The notes below the pieces were generated by a model that did not search any database, was not told the origin of the DNA, and worked only from the letters and a program-made list of their open reading frames with translations. Shown piece after piece: positions 28,931-41,515 of a DNA stretch of 64,000 nt. Made by a program: the position numbers and the translations under genes. This DNA is from Spiribacter roseus (GTDB taxonomy: Bacteria; Pseudomonadota; Gammaproteobacteria; Nitrococcales; Nitrococcaceae), in the NCBI RefSeq assembly GCF_002813635.1, contig NZ_CP016382.1, positions 248,001 to 312,000 of the forward strand, given 5' to 3'. The first letter of the stretch is position 1. Every line of letters begins with the position of its first letter.

Positions 28931-29824
28931 TTGGCTGTCCCCACACCCGGCGCAACGCTTGCGCAGGCGAGTGATCATGCCCGCGGCCTGATGCTGGCCG
29001 GCGGTGCCGTGCTGCTGATCAGTTTTGATGCCCTGCTGGTGCGCTTGGCCGATGCGCCGCACTGGGATGTGGTGTTCTGGCGCGGCACGCTCATCGCCCT
29101 GACCCTGGCCGCCTGGATGCTGGTCAGTGGCCAGCGCCTGCACCTGCCGCCACGGCGGCGCGACCGCTGGCTGATCGGCCTGAGCGTGGTCATGCTCTCA
29201 GGCAACACCACGCTGTTCGTGCTGTCGGTGACCTATACGGCGGCGGCCAATACGGTGGTCATCCTGGCGGCGTCGCCGTTTTTCGCCGCCCTGTTCTCGG
29301 CGCTGTTCCTGCGCGAGCGGGTGCCATTGCGCACCTGGGTGGCCATCGCAGCGGCCATGGCCGGGGTGATCGTGGTGTTTGGCGGCGGCATGCGCGGCGG
29401 CACCGGTCTGGGGGACTTCTTTGCCATGACCCTGGCGGTGACGGTGGGGGCGCATCTGACCATCCTGCGCCGGTTTCCGGCGGTGCCGCGGCTGCCGCTC
29501 ATCTGCCTGTCGGGCGTACTCGCCGCGCTCACCGCCGTCGCCTTCGCCAACCCGCTGGCCCTGAGTGCCGAGAGCTATGCGGTGATCGCGCTGATGGGGG
29601 TGGTGCAGATGCCGCTTGCCACCGTGATGCTGGCCGTGGCCACCCGTTACCTGCCCTCGCCCGAGGTCAGCCTGGCGCTGCTGGTCGAGACCGTGCTGGC
29701 GCCGATCTGGGTGTGGTGGGTGCTCGGTGAGGCGGTGCCGTCGCTGACCGCCGTGGGCGGCTCCGTGATTCTGTTGACCGTGGCGGTGCACGCCATGCTT
29801 GCCCTCAAAGAGGAGAAAACCTGA
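28931..29824 (+). CDS. EamA/DMT-family transporter
   Basis: Ten-span inner-membrane carrier of the drug/metabolite superfamily; members export amino acids or other metabolites. 297 residues with two EamA repeats (about 18-145 and 150-290). Each ends in the characteristic helix pair, e.g. ANTVVILAASPFFAALFSALFLRERV and SPEVSLALLVETVLAPIWVWWVLGE (key LRERV and LGEAV). The TTG start at 28931 has GGGAGG 8 bases before it. It overlaps the oligopeptidase start by one base (TGATG). Substrate unknown. Confidence 0.87.
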   Translation: MAVPTPGATLAQASDHARGLMLAGGAVLLISFDALLVRLADAPHWDVVFWRGTLIALTLAAWMLVSGQRLHLPPRRRDRWLIGLSVVMLSGNTTLFVLSVTYTAAANTVVILAASPFFAALFSALFLRERVPLRTWVAIAAAMAGVIVVFGGGMRGGTGLGDFFAMTLAVTVGAHLTILRRFPAVPRLPLICLSGVLAALTAVAFANPLALSAESYAVIALMGVVQMPLATVMLAVATRYLPSPEVSLALLVETVLAPIWVWWVLGEAVPSLTAVGGSVILLTVAVHAMLALKEEKT

Positions 29825-31938
29825 TGGCGACGACGCCTGGCACCCCTGCGCCGGTGGCTGCGCGCCAGCCGGTAACCGACACCCGCCACGGCATCACCCG
29901 CGAGGATCCCTATGCCTGGCTGCGCGATCCGAACTGGCGCGAGGCGATGGTCGAGCCCGAGCGCCTGGACCCCGCGATCCGGGATTACCTGAGCGCGGAA
30001 AACGCCTATGCCGATTCGGTGATGGCGCCGCTTGAGGCGATCCGTACCGAGCTGGTCGCCGAGCTGCGCGGGCGCATCCGCGAGGATGATTCCAGTGTAC
30101 CGGCCCCTGATGGCCGATGGGCCTACTACTCGCGCTACCGCGAGGGCGGTCAGCATGTGCTGCTGTGCCGCCGCCCGCGGGAGGGCGGCGATGAGCAGAT
30201 CCTGCTCGACGGCGACGCGGAGGCCGAGGGCAGCGACTACTTTCAGTTGGGCGGCGCCGCGCACAGTCCCGATCACCGTTACCTGGCCTGGGCCGAGGAT
30301 CGCGCCGGCGCCGAATCGTTCAGCCTGCGGGTGCGGGATCTGGCGACCGGCGAGGATCTGGCCGAGGTCATCCAGCCGGCGCGTGGCGACATCGCCTGGG
30401 CCAGTGACGGGCAGACGTTTCTCTACACCGTCATCGACGACGAGCATCGCCCGCGCTGGGTTTATCGGCATGTGCTGGGCACTCCGGCGGATGCCGACGA
30501 GGCGGTCTACACCGAGACCGATGCCGGCTTTTTCCTGGGCGTAGAGCGCACTGAAAGCGGCCGCTTCCTGATCATCGACAGTCACGATCACACCACCTCG
30601 GAGGTGCGCTGGCTGCCGGCCGACCGCCCGGCCGCCGAGCCGCAGCTGATCGCCCCGCGCGAGCGCGGCGTGGAGTATTCGGTGAGCGATCATGGCGATG
30701 AGTGGCTGATTCACACCAACGCCGACGGCGCCGAGGACTTCATGATCGCCCGTGCGCCGATCACCAGCACCGGCCGCGGTGACTGGACGCCGCTGGTCAC
30801 GCACCGCCCCGGGCGGCTGATCGAGGGCATGCGCGTCTATGCCGACTGGCTGGTGCGCCAGGAGCTGGAGGATGCCGAGTCGCGGCTGGTGATCCGGGCC
30901 CTCGCGACTGGCGCGGAGCAGGTGCTCGATCAGCCCGACCCCTGCGTTGAAGTGGGCCTGATGGGCGGGCTTGAGTACCGTACTGACTGGCTGCGCTTTG
31001 GGGTGAGCGGCTTTGCCCGACCCGCCCAGGTGTTCGACTACAACATGCGCAGCGGCGAGCGCGTGCTGCGCAAGACCCAGGCAGTGCCCTCGGGGCATGA
31101 TCCGGCGGCCTACGTCTCACGCCGGCTGATGGCGACGGCACCGGATGGCGAGCGGGTGCCGATCTCGCTGTTCCACCGCCGCGACCTGCAGCCCGACGCC
31201 GACACGCCGCTGCTGCTCTACGGCTATGGCGCCTATGGCATCAGTGATCTGCCCGGCTTCAGTCCCAATCGGCTGTCACTGGTGGATCGCGGCTTCGTCT
31301 ATGCCATTGCCCACGTCCGCGGGGGCAAGGAGCGCGGTTATCGCTGGTACCGCCAGGGGCGGCTGTCCGAGAAGGCCAATACCTTCAGCGATTACATCGC
31401 CTGCGCCGAGGCACTGATCGAGGCGGGCTACACCGGCACCGGGCGGATCGCGGCCCATGGCGGGAGTGCCGGCGGCATGCTGGTGGGGGCGGTGCTCAAT
31501 CAGCGCCCCGAGCTGTTCCAGGCGGCGGTGGCGGACGTGCCGTTCGTCGACGTGCTCAATACCATGCTCGATCCCGACCTGCCGCTGACACCGCCGGAGT
31601 GGCCGGAGTGGGGTAACCCGATCGACAGTGCCCGCGCCTATGCCGATATCGCCGCCTATTCGCCCTACGACAACATCGCGCCGCGGGCCTACCCGGATCT
31701 GCTGGTGACCGCCGGGGTGTCGGATCCGCGGGTGACTTACTGGGAGCCGGCCAAGTGGGTGGCCCGGCTGCGCAGCGAAGGCCGGCCCGCCGGGACGGTG
31801 CTGCTGCACACCCACATGAGCGCCGGCCACGGCGGGCCGGGCGGGCGTTTCCAGTACCTCGAGGAGGTCGCCTACCGCTACGCCTTTCTGCTGTGGAGCT
31901 ACCAGATCATATCGTCGGGGACCGGGAAGTCGGCGTAG
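29824..31938 (+). CDS. ptrB: Oligopeptidase B (S9 prolyl oligopeptidase family)
   Basis: Cytoplasmic serine peptidase cutting short peptides after basic residues. 704 residues: N-terminal beta-propeller (about 70-420) opening with RHGITREDPYAWLRDPNW, then the alpha/beta-hydrolase domain. The catalytic serine is in HGGSAGGMLVG near residue 547, the aspartate in VSDPRVTYWEP near residue 635, and the histidine in MSAGHGGPGGR near residue 670. The typical YGAYGIS and VRGGKERGYRWY motifs are present. Co-translated with the DMT carrier. It converges on the YaiL-like gene and overlaps it by 40 bases. Confidence 0.92.
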   Translation: MATTPGTPAPVAARQPVTDTRHGITREDPYAWLRDPNWREAMVEPERLDPAIRDYLSAENAYADSVMAPLEAIRTELVAELRGRIREDDSSVPAPDGRWAYYSRYREGGQHVLLCRRPREGGDEQILLDGDAEAEGSDYFQLGGAAHSPDHRYLAWAEDRAGAESFSLRVRDLATGEDLAEVIQPARGDIAWASDGQTFLYTVIDDEHRPRWVYRHVLGTPADADEAVYTETDAGFFLGVERTESGRFLIIDSHDHTTSEVRWLPADRPAAEPQLIAPRERGVEYSVSDHGDEWLIHTNADGAEDFMIARAPITSTGRGDWTPLVTHRPGRLIEGMRVYADWLVRQELEDAESRLVIRALATGAEQVLDQPDPCVEVGLMGGLEYRTDWLRFGVSGFARPAQVFDYNMRSGERVLRKTQAVPSGHDPAAYVSRRLMATAPDGERVPISLFHRRDLQPDADTPLLLYGYGAYGISDLPGFSPNRLSLVDRGFVYAIAHVRGGKERGYRWYRQGRLSEKANTFSDYIACAEALIEAGYTGTGRIAAHGGSAGGMLVGAVLNQRPELFQAAVADVPFVDVLNTMLDPDLPLTPPEWPEWGNPIDSARAYADIAAYSPYDNIAPRAYPDLLVTAGVSDPRVTYWEPAKWVARLRSEGRPAGTVLLHTHMSAGHGGPGGRFQYLEEVAYRYAFLLWSYQIISSGTGKSA

Positions 31939-32429
31939 GCATCGTCCTCATCGTCGCCACCACTGTGCTCGGCGGTCCAGGCGATCAGAAACGGCGCCCG
32001 GGCATGGACGAACTCGACGATGTCCGCCGGGATCAGCCGGTAGCGCCCCCGGGTGCGGGCGATGGCGAGCCGTCCGGCCGCCAGATCGCGGCGCTGGGCG
32101 GCACTGACGTGGATCGGGCGGATGCGCCCGTTGTGGCTGAACTGAAAACGCTCATCGCCGTCGTGGCGGATCTGCGTGTCGAGGACCTTCTGCCGCGCCG
32201 CCTGTTCGGCCTCGTGCTGGCGCCGCTCTTCCTGGCGGCGGGCATTGAGGGTGCGGTCGCGGGCACGACGGTCGGCCTCGCGCTGGGCGGCGGCGTCGCT
32301 GGCGGCGGCCTGTTCGGCATCGGTTTCGCCGCGACGGCGCTTTTTGCGTTTGCTGCTGCGGGTCTTCTTGACCGACTGTTCGTCGACCAGACCCGACTTG
32401 AGCAGCTGATCGCGCAGGCTGTCACTCAT
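31899..32429 (-). CDS. DUF2058 (YaiL-like) nucleoprotein-type protein
   Basis: Uncharacterised conserved gammaproteobacterial family. 176 residues: start SLRDQLLKSGLVDEQ, a basic stretch KKTRSSKRKKRRRG (21-34), a long Arg/Gln/Ala/Glu helix (about 40-85, likely coiled coil), and a compact C-terminal domain (FQFSHNGRIRPIHVS ... GRYRLIPADIVEFV). The very basic N-terminus suggests nucleic acid or ribosome contact, but no function is established. Its 3' 40 bases overlap ptrB in the opposite direction. It follows the SHOCT lipoprotein gene's neighbour divergent region closely, with 14 bases to that gene's stop. Confidence 0.82.
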   Translation of the reverse strand: MSDSLRDQLLKSGLVDEQSVKKTRSSKRKKRRRGETDAEQAAASDAAAQREADRRARDRTLNARRQEERRQHEAEQAARQKVLDTQIRHDGDERFQFSHNGRIRPIHVSAAQRRDLAAGRLAIARTRGRYRLIPADIVEFVHARAPFLIAWTAEHSGGDDEDDAYADFPVPDDMIW

Positions 32430-32443
32430 GTGCCCTGGACCCT

Positions 32444-33025
32444 TCAGTAGGCTTCGTCGAGAACCCGCTCACGGAGCTGTTCATATTCATTCTGATTGAT
32501 CAGACCCCGATCGCGCAGCGCCTCGAGCTCTTCAAGCCGGCCGGCCAGCGAATCGGTGGCCGGGGCTGACGCCGCGCTGCCGCCGACCTGACCGCTGGTG
32601 CCGCCGGTGTCGCGCCGATAGGCGGTGCCGCTCAGCTGCAGCTGGGACTCGTCGCAGATGCCGCGATTGTAGAACGGCCCGGCGCCGACGATGCGCAGGT
32701 AGTCGGCATTGCCCGCGGCGGCCTCGTCGCGGAGTTTTCGCACGATGGTCTCGAGGCCGGCGTCACGCTGCGAGGCGATATTGCAGTTGACGCGCGCGTA
32801 GCGGGTGAACTGATCCACCTGACGGAATTCGTTGCCCGGCGCGTCGGTGCTGACCGTCAGCTCGGGCGTGCTGACGCGGCTGATGAACCCGTCGGCCGCC
32901 GACGGGGCCTCGGCTTCGGCGCGGGCGGCATCCGCCGGATCGCCGTCGCTGATGCCCGGCAGCATGCTGCAGGCGCCAAGGCCGAGGCAGGCCGCGAGAA
33001 TGGGCAGGGACTTGGGAAAAACCAT
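32444..33025 (-). CDS. Lipoprotein with C-terminal SHOCT-type domain
   Basis: 193 residues. A lipoprotein signal peptide ends at the lipobox LGAC (Cys19). The middle (DQFTRYARVNCNIASQRDAG to NRGICDESQLQL) has two cysteines and an unrecognised fold. The C-terminal 30 residues, SLAGRLEELEALRDRGLIN plus EYEQLRERVL, match the SHOCT short helical motif, thought to mediate oligomerisation. The ATG at 33025 has GGAG 9 bases upstream. It lies upstream of the YaiL-like gene on the same strand and is divergent from sodA. Function unknown. Confidence 0.78.
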   Translation of the reverse strand: MVFPKSLPILAACLGLGACSMLPGISDGDPADAARAEAEAPSAADGFISRVSTPELTVSTDAPGNEFRQVDQFTRYARVNCNIASQRDAGLETIVRKLRDEAAAGNADYLRIVGAGPFYNRGICDESQLQLSGTAYRRDTGGTSGQVGGSAASAPATDSLAGRLEELEALRDRGLINQNEYEQLRERVLDEAY

Positions 33026-33084
33026 GATCGGACTCCGATGACAACGGGATCTATAACCCGTGAGTATTGCCGATGGGGGCGGGG

Positions 33085-33123
33085 CTTGGCCAGCCCGATA
33101 CTTGGCCAGCCCGATACTGGCCA
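33085..33123. repeat. Tandem 16-base repeat upstream of sodA
   Basis: CTTGGCCAGCCCGATA occurs twice in perfect tandem (33085-33100, 33101-33116), followed by CTGGCCA, giving three TGGCCA palindromes at 33087, 33103 and 33118. The third could double as a -35 element for a TACGAT -10 box at 33141-33146 (17-base spacer). A regulator site or a recent slippage duplication are both possible. Confidence 0.6.
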
Positions 33124-33200
33124 AAATGGGACTGCGGGGGTACGATTTCGGGATCGGGCCGCAGCGGCCCCCGTCCTTGAAACCGCAAAAGGAGATCCAA

Positions 33201-33806
33201 ATGGCCTTTACGCTACCGGATTTGCCCTACGACTATGATGCATTGGACCGCTCCATCGATGCGCGCACCATGGAGATCCATCACACCAAGCATCACAACA
33301 CCTACGTCACCAAACTCAACGCCGCGGTGGAGGGGACCGAGCACGCCGATAAGCCGCTCGAGTCGCTGCTGACCGGTGTCTCGGCCCTGCCGACGGCGGT
33401 GCGCAATAACGGCGGCGGGCACTACAACCATTCGCTGTTCTGGAAGATGCTCTCGCCCAACGGGGGCGGCGCGCCCAATGGCGCGGTGGCCGATGCCATC
33501 AACGCGGCGTTCGGCTCGTTCGAGACCTTCCGCGAGACGTTCACCAACGCCGCACTGGGCCGGTTCGGCTCGGGCTGGGCGTGGCTGATCCACACGCCGG
33601 AGGGCCTCAAGGTCACCTCGACGCCCAATCAGGACAACCCGCTGATGGACGTCGCCGAGCAGCCGGGCCACCCGGTGCTGGGCATTGATGTCTGGGAGCA
33701 CGCCTATTACCTGCGCTACCAGAACCGTCGCCCGGATTATGTCGAGGCGTTCTGGGACGTGGTGAACTGGGACGAGGTCAACCGCCTGCTGGCGGACGCG
33801 GGCTGA
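33201..33806 (+). CDS. sodA: Superoxide dismutase, Mn-type
   Basis: Dismutates superoxide in the cytoplasm. 201 residues. Metal ligands are visible: His27 ([12 protein letters not shown]), His81 in [11 protein letters not shown], and Asp/His in [18 protein letters not shown]. Glycines in [14 protein letters not shown] and the glutamine in NQDNPLMD are the manganese-type (SodA) pattern rather than the AAQ pattern of iron enzymes; a cambialistic enzyme remains possible. The ATG at 33201 has AAAAGGAG 6 bases upstream. It converges on the deacetylase gene with a 29-base overlap. Confidence 0.94.
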   Translation: MAFTLPDLPYDYDALDRSIDARTMEIHHTKHHNTYVTKLNAAVEGTEHADKPLESLLTGVSALPTAVRNNGGGHYNHSLFWKMLSPNGGGAPNGAVADAINAAFGSFETFRETFTNAALGRFGSGWAWLIHTPEGLKVTSTPNQDNPLMDVAEQPGHPVLGIDVWEHAYYLRYQNRRPDYVEAFWDVVNWDEVNRLLADAG

Positions 33807-34467
33807 ACCGCGCCAGATCCCGGTCCATGGCGCCCGCCAGCGGCAGCTGCGCATCATGGGGATGCAGCCCGATGCGCAGCCCCGCCGCCGGCGCGCGGCG
33901 TCGGTTGACGGCGTTGCTCACCTGCAGCGCCGCCTTCTGCAGGCGGTTGCCCGCCTCGTAGCCAAGCAGCGCCCGATAGCGCCAGCGCCCGTCGGCGCGT
34001 GAATGAATCCCCCGCAATGTCTCCACCAGGCTGAACGGCTGCTCGTCGAGGCGTCGCAGCGGCAGGGCGCCGAGCGCCCAGGCCGGCGGCACATAAAGCC
34101 CGTCGGGGGTCAGGTCATGCCGGCCAAACCAGGCGTGACAGCGCCGCATCAGCGCGAGGATGCCTTCGGCGTCCAGGCTCAGGTGCTCGGCCACCCGGCG
34201 CGAGATGAGCGCGCTGTGGACACGGTGCCCAATCCCACCGAAACCATCGATGGCGTGGCGCCAGCCGTGGCCGGCCAGCGGGTGGCCGTCGGCCTGCCAG
34301 CGCTGCAGCTGGCTGATACCGGCGCGGTCCCAGTCGCGTCCGGGCACCACCAGCAGCGTGGGGGGCGGCCAGCCATGGCGCCGGCAGCGGTCGATCAGGG
34401 CCGTCACCGGGGTCAGGGTGTCGGGCATGACATCGTGAATGCTCAGGCAGACGGCGGGGTGGTTCAT
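33778..34467 (-). CDS. DUF2334-type polysaccharide deacetylase-like protein
   Basis: 229 residues of the NodB-like carbohydrate-deacetylase fold. The N-terminal metal motif SIHDV (10-14) and the second motif GHGWRH near residue 67 keep the Asp and His ligands, so it is probably active as an N-acetyl or O-acyl hydrolase on a glycan. No signal peptide or membrane span, so it acts in the cytoplasm or on a lipid-linked sugar at the inner face. The start overlaps the stop of the sulfotransferase-glycosyltransferase gene as ATGA, so it is co-translated; its substrate is likely that enzyme's product. Confidence 0.78.
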   Translation of the reverse strand: MNHPAVCLSIHDVMPDTLTPVTALIDRCRRHGWPPPTLLVVPGRDWDRAGISQLQRWQADGHPLAGHGWRHAIDGFGGIGHRVHSALISRRVAEHLSLDAEGILALMRRCHAWFGRHDLTPDGLYVPPAWALGALPLRRLDEQPFSLVETLRGIHSRADGRWRYRALLGYEAGNRLQKAALQVSNAVNRRRAPAAGLRIGLHPHDAQLPLAGAMDRDLARFSPRPPAGG

Positions 34468-36719
34468 GGCCGGATCAGCGCCTGCCATTCATCCAGACAG
34501 CGCCGGGTCATGGCGACCGCCTGGGCCCGGGCCGTCGCGGCACAGTCGGCAAGGGCCGCCGGGGGTTCGCTGAAAAGCCGCTCCAGGGCCTGTTCGACCG
34601 TCTCGTCGTCGGCCATCACCCGCAGACCCGGGGCAAACTCCGGCCAGTCGGCAATTCCGCAGCCCGGCGAGACCAGCGTCACCCGCCCGCGGGCCATGGC
34701 TTCGAGGGCGACCGTGCCGAACGCCTCGACCTGAGAGGGCAGGACCAGCAGGTCGCTGGCGTCCAGTGCGCTGAGCAGGGCGCCGCGATCCAGCCAGCCC
34801 AGGTACTCGAGGTTGTCGAGCCGCGCAGCGGCCGCCTCGACGGTGCCGCGCTGCGGGCCGTCGCCGGCGATGCGCACCGTGCATCCCGGGTGGGCCGCGG
34901 CGGCGTCAATCACCGATTCGACGCGTTTTTCCGCCGCCAGCCGGCCGACGAACAGTATCCGCCGTGGCGGGGTTTCGAGCGCTGCCACGGGTGTGTCGAG
35001 AAACGCCCGGGGGACCGGGGTATGGACGCGGACCGCGTGATGGGCGCCCTTGTCGCGGGCCAGCTGGTGCATGTGCGCCGAGTTGCTGACCACCACCGCG
35101 GCGCGCCGGAAGACCACCGCGTTGACCCGCGCCATCAGCGCGCGGTTCAGCCAGCCCCGCAGTCGGCCCCAGTAAAGGGTGGCCAGCGCCTCGTAGTCGG
35201 TGTGCAGGCCAAAGATGAGCCGCGCGCCCAGGCGTCGCGCCATCAGGGCGGCGAGTACGCCGTAGGGCCCGGGCGTGGCTACGATCAGCGTGTCCGGCCG
35301 CCAGGCCTCGAGGCTGCGCCAGAACGCGCGTGGCGCCGGCACTGCGATGCGCTGGGTGGCATCGCCGGGCAGGCCGGTCTCGAACCAGTGGCGGCGGGGA
35401 TGCGCCGGGTCGCCGGCGGCGATCAGGGCGATGTCACCGACGCTGTCGCGCAGATGTTCGATGAGATCGCTGTAGTAAGTGCCCACGCCATTGCGCTGGG
35501 GCGCGGCGTCCGAGACCACCAGTACCCGCGGGCGAGGATCCATCGGCGTCGCCTCGTCGGCCTTGAGCGGTCGGGTGGCGGTAAAGTCGAAGGCCGCACG
35601 GATGTCGGCGAAGCGCTCGGCGATGGTGTCGGCGTCCAGGTCATGGTCGCCCAGGGCGTGACGGTGCCCCGAGCGATGCTGGCGCGCCCGTGCATCGAGG
35701 GTCTCGAGATGCCCGGCAAAGGCCGGGTCCAGGGGCAGCTCGAGGGCGGCATAGGTCTCGCGCAGGGTGGCGGCCAGGCCCTGGCGCTGGGCGGGCAGCG
35801 GGATCAGCACGGCGCGACCGGCGGCGCGTCGGGGCAGCACCGAGAGCAGTTCGGTATAGCCGAAATGCAGCTGCCGGAGCATGCGCCGGGCGAGGGCGCC
35901 GCGGTGGATGCGGCCATGCAGTGCCTCCAGCCCCGGGGCAAGGCTTGAGAGCTGCGACGAGACGACCTCGGCGGGATCGCGCAGGCAGGCGATGAAGCGT
36001 GCATCCGGGAAGGCGGTCTGCAGCGTCGCCACCAGGGTCGCGTGGCTGGCGTTCTTGGCCAGATAGGTGCGTTGGCCGCCATGAAAGAACAGGTGGCGCT
36101 GGATGTTGCGCCGGTAGTGGCGCATCAGGCGGCGTTTTTCGGCCTCGGTGAGTGCGGCGTCGCCACGGCCCAGGCGCCACAGTCGGCGGCTGTCGGGAAA
36201 CGCCACCACCAGGATGAACGCCGACAGCCACGGCAGCAGGCTGAGATAGTCCTCCTCGGGCGCGCGGGCCGTGATGGGGTGGGCATCGGTGAGCGGGGCC
36301 AGAAAGCGACGGTTGAGGGTGCCGGCCAGGCGTTGCAGCGGCCGCCCCAGACATCGGTCGAGGCGTGCCAGTCCGTGCCAGGCGTAGCGGTGGCTGATGG
36401 CCGGGGCGAGCAGACATTCCCAGGTCTGCTGGGTGGTGAAGCGGGAATCGTGGGCAAGCGCTTCATGCAGCGCCGTGGTGCCGCTGCGTGGCACCCCCAG
36501 AATGAAAACCGGACGCCGGACGGGCTGGCGCCGGTAGCGTCGGAAGAGCACTTCGTCGAGGCCCAGGCCCAGGGCGTAGTAGGCGAGGGCGAAGGGCAGG
36601 CCTCCTCCCAGCAACAGGGTGACCGCCCAGCGCCGCGGCCCGTTGCGCAACACGCCGTCGCGAACGGGGATCAGGCCCGACCCGATCAGCCCGAGCCAGT
36701 CGGTGATGACGCGGATCAC
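34464..36719 (-). CDS. Sulfotransferase-GT4 glycosyltransferase fusion
   Basis: A 751-residue two-enzyme protein. Residues 30-52 form a probable membrane anchor. Residues about 68-370 are a PAPS-dependent sulfotransferase: 5'-phosphosulfate loop GVPRSGTT (75-82) and 3'-phosphate site CLRDPAEVVSS (245-255). After an acid linker, residues 393-751 are a GT4-family glycosyltransferase: VLVVSDAAPQRNGVGTYY, then FVGRLAAEKRVE, AGDGPQRG, and the EAFGTVALEAM acceptor/donor motif. The start is a GTG directly after the hibernation-factor stop. An internal ATG (Met393, base 35543) has GAGG 8 bases before it, so a separate glycosyltransferase could also be made. Likely builds a sulfated lipid-linked glycan; the acceptor is unknown. 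Confidence 0.82.
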   Translation of the reverse strand: MIRVITDWLGLIGSGLIPVRDGVLRNGPRRWAVTLLLGGGLPFALAYYALGLGLDEVLFRRYRRQPVRRPVFILGVPRSGTTALHEALAHDSRFTTQQTWECLLAPAISHRYAWHGLARLDRCLGRPLQRLAGTLNRRFLAPLTDAHPITARAPEEDYLSLLPWLSAFILVVAFPDSRRLWRLGRGDAALTEAEKRRLMRHYRRNIQRHLFFHGGQRTYLAKNASHATLVATLQTAFPDARFIACLRDPAEVVSSQLSSLAPGLEALHGRIHRGALARRMLRQLHFGYTELLSVLPRRAAGRAVLIPLPAQRQGLAATLRETYAALELPLDPAFAGHLETLDARARQHRSGHRHALGDHDLDADTIAERFADIRAAFDFTATRPLKADEATPMDPRPRVLVVSDAAPQRNGVGTYYSDLIEHLRDSVGDIALIAAGDPAHPRRHWFETGLPGDATQRIAVPAPRAFWRSLEAWRPDTLIVATPGPYGVLAALMARRLGARLIFGLHTDYEALATLYWGRLRGWLNRALMARVNAVVFRRAAVVVSNSAHMHQLARDKGAHHAVRVHTPVPRAFLDTPVAALETPPRRILFVGRLAAEKRVESVIDAAAAHPGCTVRIAGDGPQRGTVEAAAARLDNLEYLGWLDRGALLSALDASDLLVLPSQVEAFGTVALEAMARGRVTLVSPGCGIADWPEFAPGLRVMADDETVEQALERLFSEPPAALADCAATARAQAVAMTRRCLDEWQALIRP

Positions 36720-37043
36720 TCAGTGCCGCCGGACGCGATCATCCTTGCCGAAGTGGTGCGCCAGACTGCGGTCCAGCTTGCCGGCGGCCTGGTGGGCGGC
36801 GGTGTAGGCATCCTCGGCGACGGCTTCGGCCACCAGCGGGTCGCGGCCACGCGGGTGGGCTTCGAGCAGGCAGTGCACATCATCGGCGCCGCCCTTGCCG
36901 GCGTTGTCGTCCTTGAAGTGCACCTCGATGCGCGTCAGGCGCTCGCCGTGCTTGCGCTCAACCGGCTCGAGCTTGTGCTGGACGTGGTCGCGGAGGGCAT
37001 CCGAGAGATGCACCCCGTCGCCCGGGTTGATGATCAGTTCCAT
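36720..37043 (-). CDS. hpf: Ribosome hibernation-promoting factor, short HPF/RaiA type
   Basis: Binds the decoding region of 30S subunits in stationary phase. 107 residues, the short form, without the C-terminal dimerisation domain of long HPF. The fold starts MELIINPGDGVHLSDALRDHV and includes the conserved basic KLEPVERKHGERLTRIEVHF. The ATG at 37043 has GGAGGG 10 bases upstream. In many genomes hpf sits by rpoN; here it stands before the sulfotransferase fusion, whose GTG follows its stop immediately, so the fusion is probably translated from the same message. Confidence 0.85.
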   Translation of the reverse strand: MELIINPGDGVHLSDALRDHVQHKLEPVERKHGERLTRIEVHFKDDNAGKGGADDVHCLLEAHPRGRDPLVAEAVAEDAYTAAHQAAGKLDRSLAHHFGKDDRVRRH

Positions 37044-37083
37044 TGGAATCAGACCCTCCTCGTGCGTGAATGACAGGCCGGCC

Positions 37084-37668
37084 TCAGGGCCGGTTCTCGC
37101 GCAGCGTGTCGAGTGACGCACTGAAGCCAAGCAGCGACAGCGGGATCTCGACCTCGCGGTTCTGCGGATCGGCGATGGTCAGGGTGGCGCGCTCGCCGGC
37201 GCGCATGCGGCTGAGCAGGTCATCGCCGAGTTCGATGCTCGTGCGGCAGCCGGCCTGCAGGCAGATCTGCACCGCAAACCGCTCGGCCTCGCCGCCGTCA
37301 ATACTCAGCGCGACGCCCGGCGGCAGCAGCATGCCCAGGGGCAGGTTGAACAGGGCCACCGGCCGGTCGGAATCCGGCGGGAAGCCGATCACCGCCTCGA
37401 GGACGGTCTGGTCGTTTTGCTGCTCGCTCACCTGCTGGTACATCTCGCAGAACTCGCCGGCGCCGAAGGCGTCTTCCGGGGCCGGCTGGCAGCGCACGAT
37501 CCAGTCCTGATTGCGCTCACGGACCTCGGCCTGGGGCCGCTCCGCCTGTGGCTCGAGGGCGGAATCGGTCCCCTCGCTCTGGGCCCCTGCGGTGCCGGCG
37601 GTAAGCACCAGCAGCATCAGGCTGGACAGGGTGGCAAACAGGGCCGCGCGGGCAGTCACTCGGTTCAT
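37084..37668 (-). CDS. Invasion-associated locus B (IalB)-family periplasmic protein
   Basis: 194 residues: Sec signal peptide (about 8-30, ending TAGAQ), a charged Glu/Arg-rich stretch, then the IalB domain DWIVRCQPAPE ... CEMYQQVSEQQN with a conserved cysteine pattern (C near 61, 74, 136 and 141) and GMLLPPGVALSIDGG. The family was named in Bartonella but is common in free-living bacteria; role unknown, possibly envelope stress. The ATG at 37668 is preceded by GAGAGA. Not in an obvious operon with metH (downstream end 60 bases from its stop). Confidence 0.8.
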   Translation of the reverse strand: MNRVTARAALFATLSSLMLLVLTAGTAGAQSEGTDSALEPQAERPQAEVRERNQDWIVRCQPAPEDAFGAGEFCEMYQQVSEQQNDQTVLEAVIGFPPDSDRPVALFNLPLGMLLPPGVALSIDGGEAERFAVQICLQAGCRTSIELGDDLLSRMRAGERATLTIADPQNREVEIPLSLLGFSASLDTLRENRP

Positions 37669-37727
37669 GATGTCTCTCGATTGCCTTTGAGTGCCCCCAG
37701 TCTGCCGGACTGGGGCGTGCATGCAAA

Positions 37728-41429
<3,702 letters not shown>

Positions 41430-41515
41430 CAAGTCGTCTCCGCATAGAGGGGTTGACCGGGCAGTATACGCCATCCGGCGCTTTACCCCAGCCAGTGGCG
41501 ATGCATAATGCGGGC

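Noticed and set aside
41430..41515. Cobalamin riboswitch before metH
   Set aside because: Only 86 bases lie between the divergent starts and no B12-box-like sequence is seen.
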